64,000 nucleotides of DNA. Source: Liolophura sinensis. Its lineage: Eukaryota; Mollusca; Polyplacophora; Chitonida; Chitonidae. The stretch lies in NCBI RefSeq assembly GCF_032854445.1, contig NW_027018165.1:1-64000 (forward strand). The letters are read 5' to 3'. The notes below the pieces were generated by a model, which saw only the letters and a program-made list of their open reading frames with translations, was not told the DNA's origin and did not search any database. This document shows positions 23,868 through 38,728 of the stretch, piece by piece. Position 1 is the first letter of the stretch. Each line of letters opens with the position of its first letter. The position numbers were made by a program, and so were the translations under genes.

Positions 23868-24750
23868 CGATCAGATAACATTTATCTGTAAAGACATGTA
23901 TGTCTCTGCGCCATTTACTGTACCTATGTCTTTCACTTCAGGCAAACCTTAGTCCTCCCATACATAACCCCACCTGACAAGGCTCCTACTCAGGCTATTT
24001 TATTTCCTAGTGAAAGGAAGGCTTTAAGCAAACATGTCTGTACATATAATATTAGTGGAGCGAGTTTTCAGTAATCCACAATTAACATATAACAGACCTA
24101 TCAAAACCCTCACAGAATCCAAACGAAGTCCACCGTAAGCACTCTGGAAAAAACATATTAGGAGCTCAAGTACGTCTATATCGCATTTGTTATTTCATTT
24201 CTAACATGATGAGATCACAGAGCTGTTACATTTATCTGTCAAAACCGTTAGTTTAATAAGTTACATATTTGTCCTGAAAGAAAGAGACAAAGTTATTGAT
24301 CTCATTAACGTACGTGTACCTGCCGACGAGCATCAGTTACCATTGTCAGCAAGACTAGTCCCGATATAGAAGAACCGCAGAGAAAACCATCAAAGAATTG
24401 GGGTCGAATTTTCTGATCTTATTGCAGTCAGATTAATTTCACAGATATCGTATTCTACACATTTGGCCCATTGCCAGTACGCTGCAAATAGGGGTGCGAA
24501 ACAATGCATGTATTTTTCATTGAGGAATGAAGAAAATGGTTTTAAAAAAGGACACTCTTAAGTTCTCTTAAATATGCATACCTGTAGTTTCCGTTTTGAA
24601 AGGCTAAACAGTCTAACAAAGGGCCATTTGACTTAAGAACATGCCTATTACAATATTACATGTAATTAACATAAATACGATATGATGGCGTTTAGTTAAA
24701 CTAAGGTGAATATACCAGAGTTTGGAAGCGATTTATTCTAAAAATAATTC
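23868..24750. repeat. Unrecognised 883-bp spacer, copy 5 (subtype 1)
   Basis: It has A-type 5' markers. It reads GAAGAACCGCAGAG, intermediate between copies 1/3 and the B class. A private change is GGACACTCTTAAG near 24,555. No coding potential seen. Confidence 0.85.
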
Positions 24751-27566
24751 TTACAATGTTCATCTGGTAACTGAACATGCTATTATAATGATTACATTGC
24801 TCATCTTGTAACTGAGCACGCTATTATACTGATTACAATGTTCATCTTGTAACTGGGCATACTAGTGTAATAATTAAAATATTAATTTTGTAACTGAGCA
24901 TGCTATTATACTGATTACAATGTTGATCTTGTAACTGAACATGCTATTATAATGATTACAATGTTCATGTTGTAACTGAGCATGCTATTATACGAATTAC
25001 AATTTTCATCTTGTAATTGAGCATGCTATTATAATGATTACATTGCTCATCTTGTATTTGAGCATGCTATTTTAACTATTACAATGTTCATCTTGTAACT
25101 GGGCATGTTTTTATAATGATTACAATGTTCACCTTGTAACTGAGCACGCTATTGTAATGATTTCAATGTTCTCCTTGTAACTGAGCACATTATTATAATG
25201 ATTGCAATGTTCATCTTGTAACTGAATATGCTATTGCAATGATTACAATGTCCATTTTGCAACTGAGCATGCTTGTATACTGATTACAATGTTCACCTAG
25301 GAACTGATGATGTTTTTATAATGATAACAACGTTCATCTTGTAACTGAACATGCAATTATAAGGATTACAATGTTCACTTTGTAACTGAACATGCTATTA
25401 CAATGATTACAATGTTCATCTTGTAACTGAACATGCTATTATGTCGATTACAATCTTTATCTTGCAACTGAGCATGATATTATAATGATTACAATGTTCA
25501 TCTTGTAATTGAACGTGCTAATATATTAAATACAATGTTCATTTTGTAACTGATAATGTTATTATAATGATTACAATATTCATCTTGTAACTAAATATGC
25601 TTATGTAATGATTACAATGTCCATTTTGCAACTGAGCATGCTTTTATACTTACAATGTCCACCTTGTAACTGAACATGCTATTATAATGATTAGAATGTT
25701 CATCTTGTAACTGAGCATGATTTTTTTATAATGATTACAATGTTCACCTTGTAACTGAACATGCTTTTATAATGATTACAATGTTCATCTTGTAATTGAA
25801 CGTGCTAATAAAATGAATACAATGTTTACTTTGTAACTGATGATGTTATTATAATGATTACAATATTCATCTTGTAAGTGAATATGCTAATGTAATGATT
25901 ACAATGTTTATCTTGCAACTGAGCATGCTTGTATACTGATTACAATGTTCACCTTGCAACTGATGATGTTTTTATAATGATTACAATGTTCATCTTATAA
26001 CTGAACATGCAATTATGTCGATTACAATCTTCATCTTGCAACTGAGCATGTTTTTAAAATGATTACTATGTTCACCTTGTAGCTGAACATGCTTTTATAA
26101 TGATTACAATGATTATCTTGTAAGTGAACGAGCTAATATAATGAATACAATGTTTACATTGTAACTGATGATGTTATTATAATAATTACAATATTCATCT
26201 TGTAAGTGAATATGCTAATGTAATGATTACAATGTCCATTTTGCAACTGAGCATGCTTGTATACTGATTACAATGTTCACCTTGTAACTGTTTATGTTTT
26301 TATAATGATTACAATGTTCATCTTGTAACTGAACATGCAATTATAAGGATTACAATGTTCACTTTGTAACTGAACATGCTATTACAATGATTACATGGTT
26401 CACCTTGTAACTGAGCGCATTATTATAATGATTACAATGTTCATCTTGTAACTGAATATGCTATTGTAATGATTACAATGTCCATTTTGCAACTGAGCAT
26501 GCTTGTATACTGATTACAATGTTCACCTTGCAACTGATGATGTTTTTATAATGATTACAATGTTCACTTTGTAACTGAACATGCAATTATAAGGATTACA
26601 ATGTTCACTTTGTAACTGAACATGCTATTACAATGATTACATTGTTCACCTTGTAACTGAGCACATTATTATAATGATTACAATGTTCATCTTGTAAGTG
26701 AATATGCTAATGTAATGATTACAATATCCATTTTGCAACTGAGCATGCTTTTATACTGATTACAATGTTCACCTTGTAACTGATGATGTTTTTATAATGA
26801 TTAAAATGTTCATCTTGTAACTACATATGCTATAATAATGATTACAATGTTCATCTTGTAACTACATATGCTAATATAATAATTGCAATATTCATTTTGT
26901 AACTGAGCATGCTATTATATTGATTACAATGGTGATTTTGTAACCGTTGACGCTATTATAATGATTACAATGTTTACTTTGTAACTGAACATGCTATTAC
27001 AATGATTACAATGTTCATCTTGTAACTGAACATGCTATTATGTCGATTACAATCTTCATCTTGTAACTGAAAATGATATTATAATGATTACAATGTTTAT
27101 CTTGCAACTGAGCATGCTATTATAATGATTACAATGTTCACTTCGTAACTGATCATGCTATTCTAACTATTACAATGTTCATCTTGTAACTGGGCATGTT
27201 TTTATAATGATTACAATGTTCATCTTGTAACTGAGCACGCTTTTGTAATGATTACAATGTTCACCTTGTAACTGAGCACATGATTATAATGATTACAATG
27301 TTCATCTTGTAACTGAATATGCTATTGTAATGATTACAATGTCCATTTTGCAACTGAGCATGCTTGTATACTGATTACAATGTTCACCTTGCAGCTGATG
27401 ATGTTTTTATAATGATTACAATGTTCATCTTGTAACTGAACATGCAATTATAAGGATTACAATGTTCACTTTGTAACTTAACATGCTATTACAATGATTA
27501 CAATGTTCATTTTGTAACTGAACATGCTATTATGTCGATTACAATCTTCATCTTGCATGTTTGTCG
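24751..27566. repeat. 41-bp satellite array, block 5 (2,816 bp)
   Basis: This is the third short block of exactly 2,816 bp. It has a T-run variant GATTTTTTTATAATG near 25,720 and CTATTCTAAC near 27,160 as private marks. It precedes a B cassette like blocks 1 and 3. Confidence 0.97.
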
Positions 27567-27578
27567 CTGTGCAACTGA

Positions 27579-27948
27579 GTGAGTGAGTGAGTGAGTGCTT
27601 GGGGTTTAACGTCGTACTCAACAATTTTTCAGTCATATGACGACGAAGGAATCATTAGGGTGCATGCACGTTTAATGTGCCTCCTTGTTGCAGGACGGAT
27701 TTTCACCGCTCTTTTATTTAGTGCTGCATCACTGAGACGACTTACCGAAGGCAAGTAAGACGCCCCGCCCGAGCCATTATACTGAAACGGGTCAACCAGT
27801 CGTTGCACTATCCCCCTTCATGCTGAACGCCAAACGAGGAAGTCACAACTTCCTCTTTTAAAGTCTTAGGTGTGACTCGACCAAGGATTGATCCTGGATC
27901 TACCGGTCCCGAAGCGGACGCTCTACCAACTGTGCTATCCGGGCCGGT
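27579..27948 (-). mobile_element. tRNA-derived SINE, copy 6 (class B, 370 bp)
   Basis: The direct repeats are at 27567-27578 and 27949-27960. The SINE is class B, but it is joined to a spacer with a different 3' haplotype from copies 2 and 4, so the cassette is a mosaic. Confidence 0.9.
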
Positions 27949-27960
27949 CTGTGCAACTGA

Positions 27961-28843
27961 CGATCAGATAACATTTATCTGTAAAGACATGTATGTCTCT
28001 GCGCCATTTACTGTACCTATGTCTTTCACTTCAGGCAAACCTTAGTCCTCCCATACATAACCCCACCTGACAAGGCTCCTACTCAGGCTATTTTATTTCC
28101 TAGTGAAAGGAAGGCTTTAAGCATACATGTTTGTATATATAATGTTAGTGGAGCGAGTTTTCAGTAATCCACAATTAACATATAACAGACCTATCAAAAC
28201 CCTCACAGAATCCAAACGAAGTCCACCGTAAGCACTCTGGAAAAAACATATTAGGAGCTCAAGTACGTCTATATCGCATTTTTTATTTCATTTCTAACAT
28301 GATGAGATCACAGAGCTGTTACATTTATCTGTCAAAACCGTTAGTTTAATAAGTTACATATTTGTCCTGAAAGAAAGAGAAAAAGTTATTGATCTCATTA
28401 ACGTACGTGTACCTGCCGACGAGCATCAGTTACCATTGTCAGCAAGACTAGTCCCGATATAGAAGAACCGTAGAGAAAACCATAAAAGAATTGGGGTCGA
28501 ATTTTCTGATTTTATTGCAGTCAGATTAATTTCACAGATATCGTATTCTACACATTTGGCCCATTGCCAGAACGCTGCAAATAGGGGTGCGAAACAATGC
28601 ATGTATTTTTCATTGAGGAATGAAGAAAATGGTTTTAAAAAAGGACAAACATAAGTTCTCTTAAATATGCATACCTGTAGTTTCCGTTTTGAAAGGCTAA
28701 ACAGTCTAACAAAGGGCCATTTGATTTAAGAACATGCCTATTAAAATATTACATGTAATTAACATAAATACGATATGATGGCGTTTAGTTAAACTAAGGT
28801 GAATATACCAGAGTTTGGAAGCGATTTATTCTAAAAATAATTC
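27961..28843. repeat. Unrecognised 883-bp spacer, copy 6 (mosaic: B/C 5' part, subtype-2 3' part)
   Basis: The 3' half carries the subtype-2 markers CATAAAAGAATT, GATTTTATTG, CCAGAACGC, CAAACATAAG, GATTTAAG and TATTAAAATATT, shared with copies 8 and 12. The 5' half is B/C type, but it has GAGCATCAG as in class A. The switch lies roughly between 28,380 and 28,480. Confidence 0.85.
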
Positions 28844-31037
28844 TTACAATGTTCATCTGGTAACTGAACATGCTATTATAATGATTACAATGTTCACTTT
28901 GTAACTGAACATGCTAATACAATGTTTACAATGTTCATCTTGTAACTGAACATGCTATTATGTCGATTACAATCTTCATCTTGCAACTGAGCATGATATT
29001 ATAATGATTACAATGTTCATCTTGTAATTGAACGTGCTAATATAATGAATACAATGTTCATTTTGTAACTGATGATGTTATTATAATGATTACAATATTC
29101 ATCTTGTAACTGAATATGCTTATGTAATGATTACAATGTCTATTTTGCAACTGAGCATGCTTTTATACTTACAATGTCCACCTTGTAACTGAACATGCTA
29201 TTATAAAGACTACAATGTTCACCTTGTAACTGAACATGCTTTTATAATGATTACAATGTTCATCTTGTAATTGAACGTGCTAATATAATGAATACAATGT
29301 TTACTTTGTAACTGATGATGTTGTTATAATGATTACAATATTCATCTTGTAAGTGAATATGCTAATGTAATGATTACAATGTTTATCTTGCAACTGAGCA
29401 TGCTTGTATACTGATTACAATGTTCACCTTGCAACTGATGATGTTTTTATAATGATTACAATGTTCATCTTGTAACTGAACATGCTATTATGTCGATTAC
29501 AATCTTCATCTTGCAACTGAGCATGTTTTTAAAATGATTACTATGTTTACCTTGTAACTGAACATGCTTTTATAATGATTACATTGTTTATCTTGTAAGT
29601 CAACGAGCTAATATAATGAATACAATGCTTATGTTGTAACTGATGATGTTATAATGATTACAATATTCATCTTGTAAGTGAATATGCTAATGTAATGATT
29701 ACAATGTCCATTTTGCAACTGAGCATGCTTGTATACTGATTACAATGTTCACCTTGAAACTGTTTACTTTTTATAATGATTACAATGTTCATCTTGTAAC
29801 TGAACATGCAATTATAAGGATTACAATGTTCACTTTGTAACTGAAGATGCTATTACAATGATTACATTGTTCACTTTGTAACTGAGCACATTATTATAAT
29901 GATTACAATGTTCATCTTGTAAGTGAATATGCTATTGTAATGATTACAATGTCCATTTTGCAACTGAGCATGCTTGTATACTGATTACAATTTTGACTTT
30001 GCAACTGATGATGTTTTTATAATGATTACAATGTTCACTTTGAAAGTGAACATGCAATTATAAGGAATACAATGTTCACTTTGTAACTGAACATGCTTTT
30101 AAAATGATTACATTGTTCACCTTGTAACTGAGCACATTATTATAATAATTACAATGTTCATCTTGTAAGTGAATATGCTAATGTAATGATTACAATATCC
30201 ATTTTGCAACTGAGCATGCTTTTATACTGATTACAATGTTCAACTTGTAACTGATGATGTTTTTATAATGATTACAATGTTCATCTTGTAACTACATATG
30301 CTATAATAATGATTACAATGTTCATCTTGTAATGAAATATGCTAATATAATGATTGCAATATTCATTTTGTAACTGAGCATGCTATTATATTGATTACAA
30401 TGGTGATTTTGTAACCGTTGACGCTATTATAATGATTACAATGTTTACCTTGTAACTGAACATGCTATTACAATGATTACAATGTTCATCTTGTAACTGA
30501 ACATGCTATTATGTCGATTACAATCTTCATCTTGTAACTGAAAATGATATTATAATGATTACAATGTTTATCTTGCAACTGAGCATGCTATTATAATGAT
30601 TACAATGTTCACTTCGTAACTGATCATGCTATTTTAACTATTACAATGTTCATCTTGTAACTGGGCATGTTTTTATAATGATTACAATGTTCATCTTGTA
30701 ACTGAGCACGCTATTGTAATGATTACAATGTTCACCTTGTAACTGAGCACATGATTATAATGATTACAATGTTCATCTTGTAACTGAATATGCTATTGTA
30801 ATGATTACAATGTCCATTTTGCAACTGAGCATGCTTGTATACTGATTACAATGTTCACCTTGCAGCTGATGATGTTTTTATAATGATTACAATGTTCATC
30901 TTGTAACTGAACATGCAATTATAAGGATTACAATGTTCACTTTGTAACTTAACATGCTATTACAATGATTACAATGTTCATTTTGTAACTGAACATGCTA
31001 TTATGTCGATTACAATCTTCATCTTGTATGTATGTCG
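28844..31037. repeat. 41-bp satellite array, block 6 (2,194 bp, shortened)
   Basis: After the first monomer the usual opening monomers (CATTGCTC, CATACTAGTG) are missing, and the array jumps to a GTTCACTTTG monomer followed by CTAATACAATGTTTAC. Block 12 starts in the same way. The interval to the next cassette is 614 bp below the basic unit, close to 15 monomers. Confidence 0.95.
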
Positions 31038-31049
31038 CTGTGCAACTGA

Positions 31050-31415
31050 GTGAGTGAGTGAGTGCTTGGGGTTTAACGTCGTACTCAACAATTTTTCAGT
31101 CATATGACGACGAAGGAATCATTAGGGTGCATGCACGTTTAATGTGCCTCCTTGTTGCAGGACGGATTTTCACCGCTCTTTTATTTAGTGCTGCATAACT
31201 GAGACGACTTACCGAAGGCAAGTAAGCCGCCCCGCCCGAGCCATTATACTGAAACGGGTCAACCAGTCGTTGCACTATCCCCCTTCATGCTGAACGCCAA
31301 ACGAGGAAGTCACAACTTCCTCTTTTAAAGTCTTAGGTGTGACTCGACCAAGGATTGATCCTGGATCTACCGGTCCCGAAGCGGACGCTCTACCAACTGT
31401 GCTATCCGGGCCGGT
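31050..31415 (-). mobile_element. tRNA-derived SINE, copy 7 (class C, 366 bp)
   Basis: The direct repeats are at 31038-31049 and 31416-31427. Class C has one extra GTGA unit relative to A and one fewer than B, B-type body indels, and the junction TATGTATGTCG before the repeat, which differs from the A and B junctions. Confidence 0.9.
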
Positions 31416-31427
31416 CTGTGCAACTGA

Positions 31428-32310
31428 CGATCAGATAACATTTATCTGTAAAGACATGTATGTCTCTGCGCCATTTACTGTACCTATGTCTTTCACTTCA
31501 GGCAAACCTTAGTCCTCCCATACATAACCCCACCTGACAAGGCTCCTACTCAGGCTATTTTATTTCCTAGTGAAAGGAAGGCTTTAAGCATACATGTTTG
31601 TATATATAATGTTAGTGGAGCGAGTTTTCAGTAATCCACAATTAACATATAACAGACCTATCAAAACCCTCACAGAATCCAAACGAAGTCCACCGTAAGC
31701 ACTCTGGAAAAAACATATTAGGAGCTCAAGTACGTCTATATCGCATTTTTTATTTCATTTCTAACATGATGAGATCACAGAGCTGTTACATTTATCTGTC
31801 AAAACCGTTAGTTTAATAAGTTACATATTTGTCCTGAAAGAAAGAGACAAAGTTATTGATCTCATTAACGTACGTGTACCTGCCGACGAGCATGAGTTAC
31901 CATTGTCAGCAAGACTAGTCCCGATATAGAAGAACCGTAGAGAAAACCATCAAAGAATTGGGGTCGAATTTTCTGATCTTATTGCAGTCAGATTAATTTC
32001 ACAGATATCGTATTCTACACATTTGGCCCATTGCCAGTACGCTGCAAATAGGGGTGCGAAACAATGCATGTATTTTTCATTGAGGAATGAAGAAAATGGT
32101 TTTAAAAAAGGACAAACTTAAGTTCTCTTAAATATGCATACCTGTAGTTTCCGTTTTGAAAGGCTAAACAGTCTAACAAAGGGCCACTTGACTTAAGAAC
32201 ATGCCTATTACAATATTACATGTAATTAACATAAATACGATATGATGGCGTTTAGTTAAACTAAGGTGAATATACCAGAGTTTGGAAGCGATTTATTCTA
32301 AAAATAATTC
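31428..32310. repeat. Unrecognised 883-bp spacer, copy 7 (B/C 5' part, subtype-1 3' part)
   Basis: It is nearly identical to the spacers of copies 2 and 10, including GAGCATGAG and CACTTGACTTAAG. There is no open frame of note. Confidence 0.85.
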
Positions 32311-35300
32311 TTACAATGTTCATCTGGTAACTGAACATGCTATTATAATGATTACATTGCTCATCTTGTAACTGAGCACGCTATTATACTGATTACAATG
32401 TTCATCTTGTAACTGGGCATACTAGTGTAGTAATTAAAATATTAATTTTGTAACTGAGCATGCTATTATACTGATTACAATGTTCATCTTGTAACTGAAC
32501 ATGCTATTATAATGATTACAATGTTCATGTTGTAACTGAGCATGCTATTATACGAATTACAATTTTCATCTTGTAATTGAGCATGCTATTATAATGATTA
32601 CATTGCTCATCTTGTATTTGAGCATGCTATTTTAACTATTACAATGTTCATCTTGTAACTGGGCATGTTTTCAATGATTACAATGTTCACCTTGTAACTG
32701 AGCACGCTATTGTAATGATTTCAATGTTCTCCTTGTAACTGAGCACATTATTATAATGATTGCAATGTTCATCTTGTAACTGAATATGCTATTGCAATGA
32801 TTACAATGTCCATTTTGCAACTGAGCATGCTTGTATACTGATTACAATGTTCACCTAGGAACTGATGATGTTTTTATAATGATTACAACGTTCATCTTGT
32901 AACTGAACATGCAATTATAAGGATTACAATGTTCACTTTGTAACTGAACATGCTATTACAATGATTACAATGTTCATCTTGTAACTGAACGTGCTATTAT
33001 GTCGATTACAATCTTTATCTTGCAACTGAGCATGATATTATAATGATTACAATGTTCATCTTGTAATTGAACGTGCTAATATAATGAATACAATGTTCAT
33101 TTTGTAACTGATGATGTTTATATAATGATTACAATATTCATCTTGTAACTAAATATGCTTATGTATTGATTACAGTGTCCATTTTGCAACTGAGCATGCT
33201 TTTATACTTACAATGTCCACCTTGTAACTGAGCATGTTTTTATAAAGATTACTATGTTCACCTTGTAACTGAACATGCTTTTATAATGATTACAATGTTC
33301 ATCTTGTAATTGAACGTGCTAATATAATGAATACAATGTCTACTTTGTAACTGATGATGTTATTATAATGATTACAATATTCATCTTGTAAGTGAATATG
33401 CTAATGTAATGATTACAATGTCCATTTTGCAACTGAGCATGCTTGTATACTGATTACAATGTTCACCTTGTAACTGTTTATGTTTTTATAATGATTACAA
33501 TGTTCATCTTATAACTGAACATGCAATTATAAGGATTACAATGTTCACTTTGTAACTGAACATGCTATTACAATGATTACATTGTTCACCTTGTAACTGA
33601 GCGCATTATTTTAATGATTACAATGTTCATCTTGTAACTGAATATCCTATTGTAATGATTACAATGTCCATTTTGCAACTGAGGATGCTTGTATACTGAT
33701 TACAATGTTCACCTTGCAACTGATGATGTTTTTATAATGATTACAATGTTCACTTTGTAACTGAACATGCAATTATAAGGATTACAATGTTCACTTTGTA
33801 ACTGAACATGCTATTACAATGATTACATTGTTCACCTTGTAACTGAGCACATTATTATAATGATTACAATGTTCATCTTGTAAGTGAATATGCTAATGTA
33901 ATGATTACAATATCCATTTTGCAACTGAGCATGCTTTTATACTGATTACAATGTTCACCTTGTAACTGATGATGTTTTTATAATGATTAAAATGTTCATC
34001 TTGTAACTACATATGCTATAATAATGATTACAATGTTCATCTTGTAACTACATATGCTAATATAATAATTGCAATATTCATTTTGTAACTGAGCATGCTA
34101 TTATATTGATTACAATGGTGATTTTGTAACCGTTGACGCTATTATAATGATTACAATGTTTACTTTGTAACTGAACATGCTATTACAATGATTACAATGT
34201 TCATCTTGTAACTGAACATGCTATTATGTCGATTACAATCTTCATCTTGTAACTGAAAATGATATTATAATGATTACAATGTTTATCTTGTATTTGAGCA
34301 TGCTATTTTAACTATTACAATGTTCATCTTGTAACTGGGCATGTTTTTATAATGATTACAATGTTCACCTTGTAACTGAGCACGCTATTGTAATGATTTC
34401 AACGTTCTCCTTGTAACTGAGCACATTATTATAATGATTGCAATGTTCATCTTGTAACTGAATATGCTATTGCAATGATTACAATGTCCATTTTGCAACT
34501 GAGCATGCTTGTATACTGATTACAATGTTCACCTTGCAACTGATGATGTTTTTATAATGATTACAATGTTCACTTTGTAACTGAACATGCAATTATAAGG
34601 ATTACAATGTTCACTTTGTAACTGAACATGCTATTACAATGATTACATTGTTCACCTTGTAACTGAGCACATTATTATAATGATTACAATGTTCATCTTG
34701 TAAGTGAATATGCTAATGTAATGATTACAATATCCATTTTGCAACTGAGCATGCTTTTATACTGATTACAATGTTCACCTTGTAACTGATGATGTTTTTA
34801 TAATGATTAAAATGTTCATCTTGTAACTACATATGCTATAATAATGATTACAATGTTCATCTTGTAACTACATATGCTAATATAATAATTGCAATATTCA
34901 TTTTGTAACTGAGCATGCTATTATATTGATTACAATGGTGATTTTGTAACCGTTGACGCTATTATAATGATTACAATATTTACTTTGTAACTGAACATGC
35001 TATTACAATGATTACAATGTTCATCTTGTAACTGAACATGCTATTATGTCGATTACAATCTTCATCTTGTAACTGAAAATGATATTATAATGATTACAAT
35101 GTTTATCTTGCAACTGAGCATGCTATTATAATGATTACATTGCTCATCTTGTATTTGAGCATGCTATTTTAACTATTACAATGTTCATCTTGTAACTGGG
35201 CATATTTTTATAATGATTACAATGTTCACCTTGTTACTGAGCACGCTATTGTAATGATTTCAATGTTCTCCTTGTAACTGAGCACATTATTATAATGATT

Positions 35301-37455
35301 GCAATGTTCATCTTGTAACTGAATATGCTATTGCAATGATTACAATGTCCATTTTGCAACTGAGCATGCTTGTATACTGATTACAATGTTCACCTAGGAA
35401 CTGATGATGTTTTTATAATGATAACAACGTTCATCTTGTAACTGAACATGCAATTATAAGGATTACAATGTTCACTTTGTAACTGAACATGCTATTACAA
35501 TGATTACAATGTTCATCTTGTAACTGAACATGCTATTATGTCGATTACAATCTTTATCTTGCAACTGAGCATGATATTATAATGATTACAATGTTTTTCT
35601 TGTAATTGAACGTGCTAATATATTGAATACAATGTTCATTTTGTAACTGATGATGTTATTATAATGATTACAATATTCATCTTGTAACTAAATATGCTTA
35701 TGTAATGATTACAATGTCCATTTTGCAACTGAGCATGCTTTTATACTTACAATGTCCACCTTGTAACTGAACATGCTATTATAATGATTAGAATGTTCAT
35801 CTTGTAACTGAGCATGATTTTATAAAGATTACAATGTTCACCTTGTAACTGAACATGCTTTTATAATGATTACAATGTTCATCTTGTAATTGAACGTGCT
35901 AATATAATGAATACAATGTTTACTTTGTAACTGATGATGTTATTATAATGATTACAATATTCCTCTTGTAAGTGAATATGCTAATGTAATGATTACAATG
36001 TTTATCTTGCAACTGAGCATGCTTGTATACTGATTACAATGTTCACCTTGCAACTGATGATGTTTTTATAATGATTACAATGTTCATCTTAAAACTGAAC
36101 ATGCTATTATGTCGATTACAATCTTCATCTTGCAACTGAGCATGTTTTTAAAATGATTACTATGTTTACCTTGTAACTGAACATGCTTTTATAATGATTA
36201 CAATGTCTATCTTGTAAGTGAACGAGCTAATATAATGAATACAATGCTTATGTTGTAACTGATGATGTTATTATAATGATTACAATATTCATCTTGTAAG
36301 TGAATATGCTAATGTAATGATTACAATGTCCATTTTGCAACTGAGCATGCTTGTATACTGATTACAATGTTCACCTTGTAACTGTTTATGTTTTTATAAT
36401 GATTACAATGTTCATCTTATAACTGAACATGCAATTATAAGGATTACAATGTTCACTTTGTAACTGAACATGCTATTACAATGATTACATGGTTCACCTT
36501 GTAACTGAGCGCATTATTATAATGATTACAATGTTCATCTTGTAACTGAATATGCTATTGTAATGATTACAATGTCCATTTTGCAACTGAGCATGCTTGT
36601 ATACTGATTACAATATTCACCTTGCAACTGCTGATGTTTTTATAATGATTACAATGTTCACTTTGTAACTGAACATGCAATTATAAGGATTACAATGTTC
36701 ACTTTGTAACTGAACATGCTATTACAATGATTACATTGTTCACCTTGTAACTGAGCACATTATTATAATGATTACAATGTTCATCTTGTAAGTGAATAAG
36801 GTAATGTAATGATTACAATATCCATTTTGCAACTGAGCATGCTTTTATACTGATTACAATGTTCACCTTGTAACTGATGATGTTTTTATAATGATTAAAA
36901 TGTTCATCTTGTAACTACATATGCTATAATAATGATTACAATGTTCATCTTGTAACTACATATGCTAATATAATAATTGCAATATTCATTTTGTAACTGA
37001 GCATGCTATTATATTGATTACAATGGTGATTTTGTAACCGTTGACGCTATTATAATGATTACAATGTTTACTTTGTAACTGAACATGCTATTACAATGAT
37101 TAAAATGTTCATCTTGTAACTGAACATGCTATTATGTCGATTACAATCTTCATCTTGTAACTGAAAATGATATTATAATGATTACAATGTTTATCTTGCA
37201 ACTGAGCATGCTATTATAATGATTACAATGTTCACTTCGTAACTGATCATGCTATTTTAACTTTTACAATGTTCATCTTGTAACTGGGCATGTTTTTATA
37301 ATGATTACAATGTTCATCTTGTAACTGAGCACGCTATTGTAATGATTACAATGTTCACCTTGTAACTGAGCACATGATTATAATGATTACAATGTTCATC
37401 TTGTAACTGAATATGCTATTATGTCGATTACAATCTTCATCTTGTATGTATGTCG
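32311..37455. repeat. 41-bp satellite array, block 7 (5,145 bp) with internal 820-bp duplication
   Basis: CACCTAGG landmarks at 32852 and 35391 are 2,539 bp apart. That is the usual 1,719-bp (42-monomer) step plus a direct 820-bp (20-monomer) duplication. The block end lacks about five monomers before the cassette, as the array passes from GAATATGCTATT directly to ATGTCGATTAC near 37,420. Confidence 0.95.
33711..35350. repeat. Exact-register tandem duplication of 820 bp (20 monomers)
   Basis: The word ACCTTGCAAC at 33711 recurs at 34531, and GTTGACGCT at 34132 recurs at 34952; both shifts are exactly 820 bp. The second copy has a few changes, such as CAATATTTAC at about 34,976. The outer limits are approximate. 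Confidence 0.8.
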
Positions 37456-37467
37456 CTGTGCAACTGA

Positions 37468-37833
37468 GTGAGTGAGTGAGTGCTTGGGGTTTAACGTCGT
37501 ACTCAACAATTTTTCAGTCATATGACGACGAAGGAATCATTAGGGTGCATGCACGTTTAATGTGCCTCCTTGTTGCAGGACGGATTTTCACCGCTCTTGT
37601 ATTTAGTGCTGCATCACTGAGACGACTTACCGAAGGCAAGTAAGCCGCCCCGCCCGAGCCATTATACTGAAACGGGTCAACCAGTCGTTGCACTATCCCC
37701 CTTCATGCTGAACGCCAAACGAGGAAGTCACAACTTCCTCTTTTAAAGTCTTAGGTGTGACTCGACCAAGGATTGATCCTGGATCTACCGGTCCCGAAGC
37801 GGACGCTCTACCAACTGTGCTATCCGGGCCGGT
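37468..37833 (-). mobile_element. tRNA-derived SINE, copy 8 (class C, 366 bp)
   Basis: The direct repeats are at 37456-37467 and 37834-37845. It has the C-class tail and junction. A private change is GCTCTTGTATTTAG near 37,597. It is joined to a subtype-2 spacer. Confidence 0.9.
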
Positions 37834-37845
37834 CTGTGCAACTGA

Positions 37846-38728
37846 CGATCAGATAACATTTATCTGTAAAGACATGTATGTCTCTGCGCCATTTACTGTA
37901 CCTATGTCTTTCACTTCAGGCAAACCTTAGTCCTCCCATACATAACCCCACCTGACAAGGCTCCTACTCAGGCTATTTTATTTCCTAGTGAAAGGAAGGC
38001 TTTAAGCATACATGTTTGTATATATAATGTTAGTGGAGCGAGTTTTCAGTAATCCACAATTAACATATAACAGACCTATCAAAACCCTCACAGAATCCAA
38101 ACGAAGTCCACCGTAAGCACTCTGGAAAAAACATATTAGGAGCTCAAGTACGTCTATATCGCATTTTTTATTTCATTTCTAACATGATGAGATCACAGAG
38201 CTGTTAGATTTATCTGTCAAAACCGTTAGTTTAATAAGTTACATATTTGTCCTGAAAGAAAGAGACAAAGTTATTGATCTCATTAACGTACGTGTACCTG
38301 CCGACGAGCATCAGTTACCATTGTCAGCAAGACTAGTCCCGATATAGAAGAACCGTAGAGAAAACCATAAAAGAATTGGGGTCGAATTTTCTGATTTTAT
38401 TGCAGTCAGATTAATTTCACAGATATCGTATTCTACACATTTGGCCCATTGCCAGAACGCTGCAAATAGGGGTGCGAAACAATGCATGTATTTTTCATTG
38501 AGGAATGAAGAAAATGGTTTTAAAAAAGGACAAACATAAGTTCTCTTAAATATGCATACCTGTAGTTTCCGTTTTGAAAGGCTAAACAGTCTAACAAAGG
38601 GCCATTTGATTTAAGTACATGCCTATTAAAATATTACATGTAATTAACATAAATACGATATGATGGCGTTTAGTTAAACTAAGGTGAATATACCAGAGTT
38701 TGGAAGCGATTTATTCTAAAAATAATTC
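37846..38728. repeat. Unrecognised 883-bp spacer, copy 8 (mosaic, subtype-2 3' part)
   Basis: The B/C 5' markers are combined with subtype-2 3' markers as in copy 6. It also has GTTAGATTTATC, a variant otherwise found only in copies 9, 11 and 12. A private change is TTAAGTACATG near 38,616. Confidence 0.85.
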
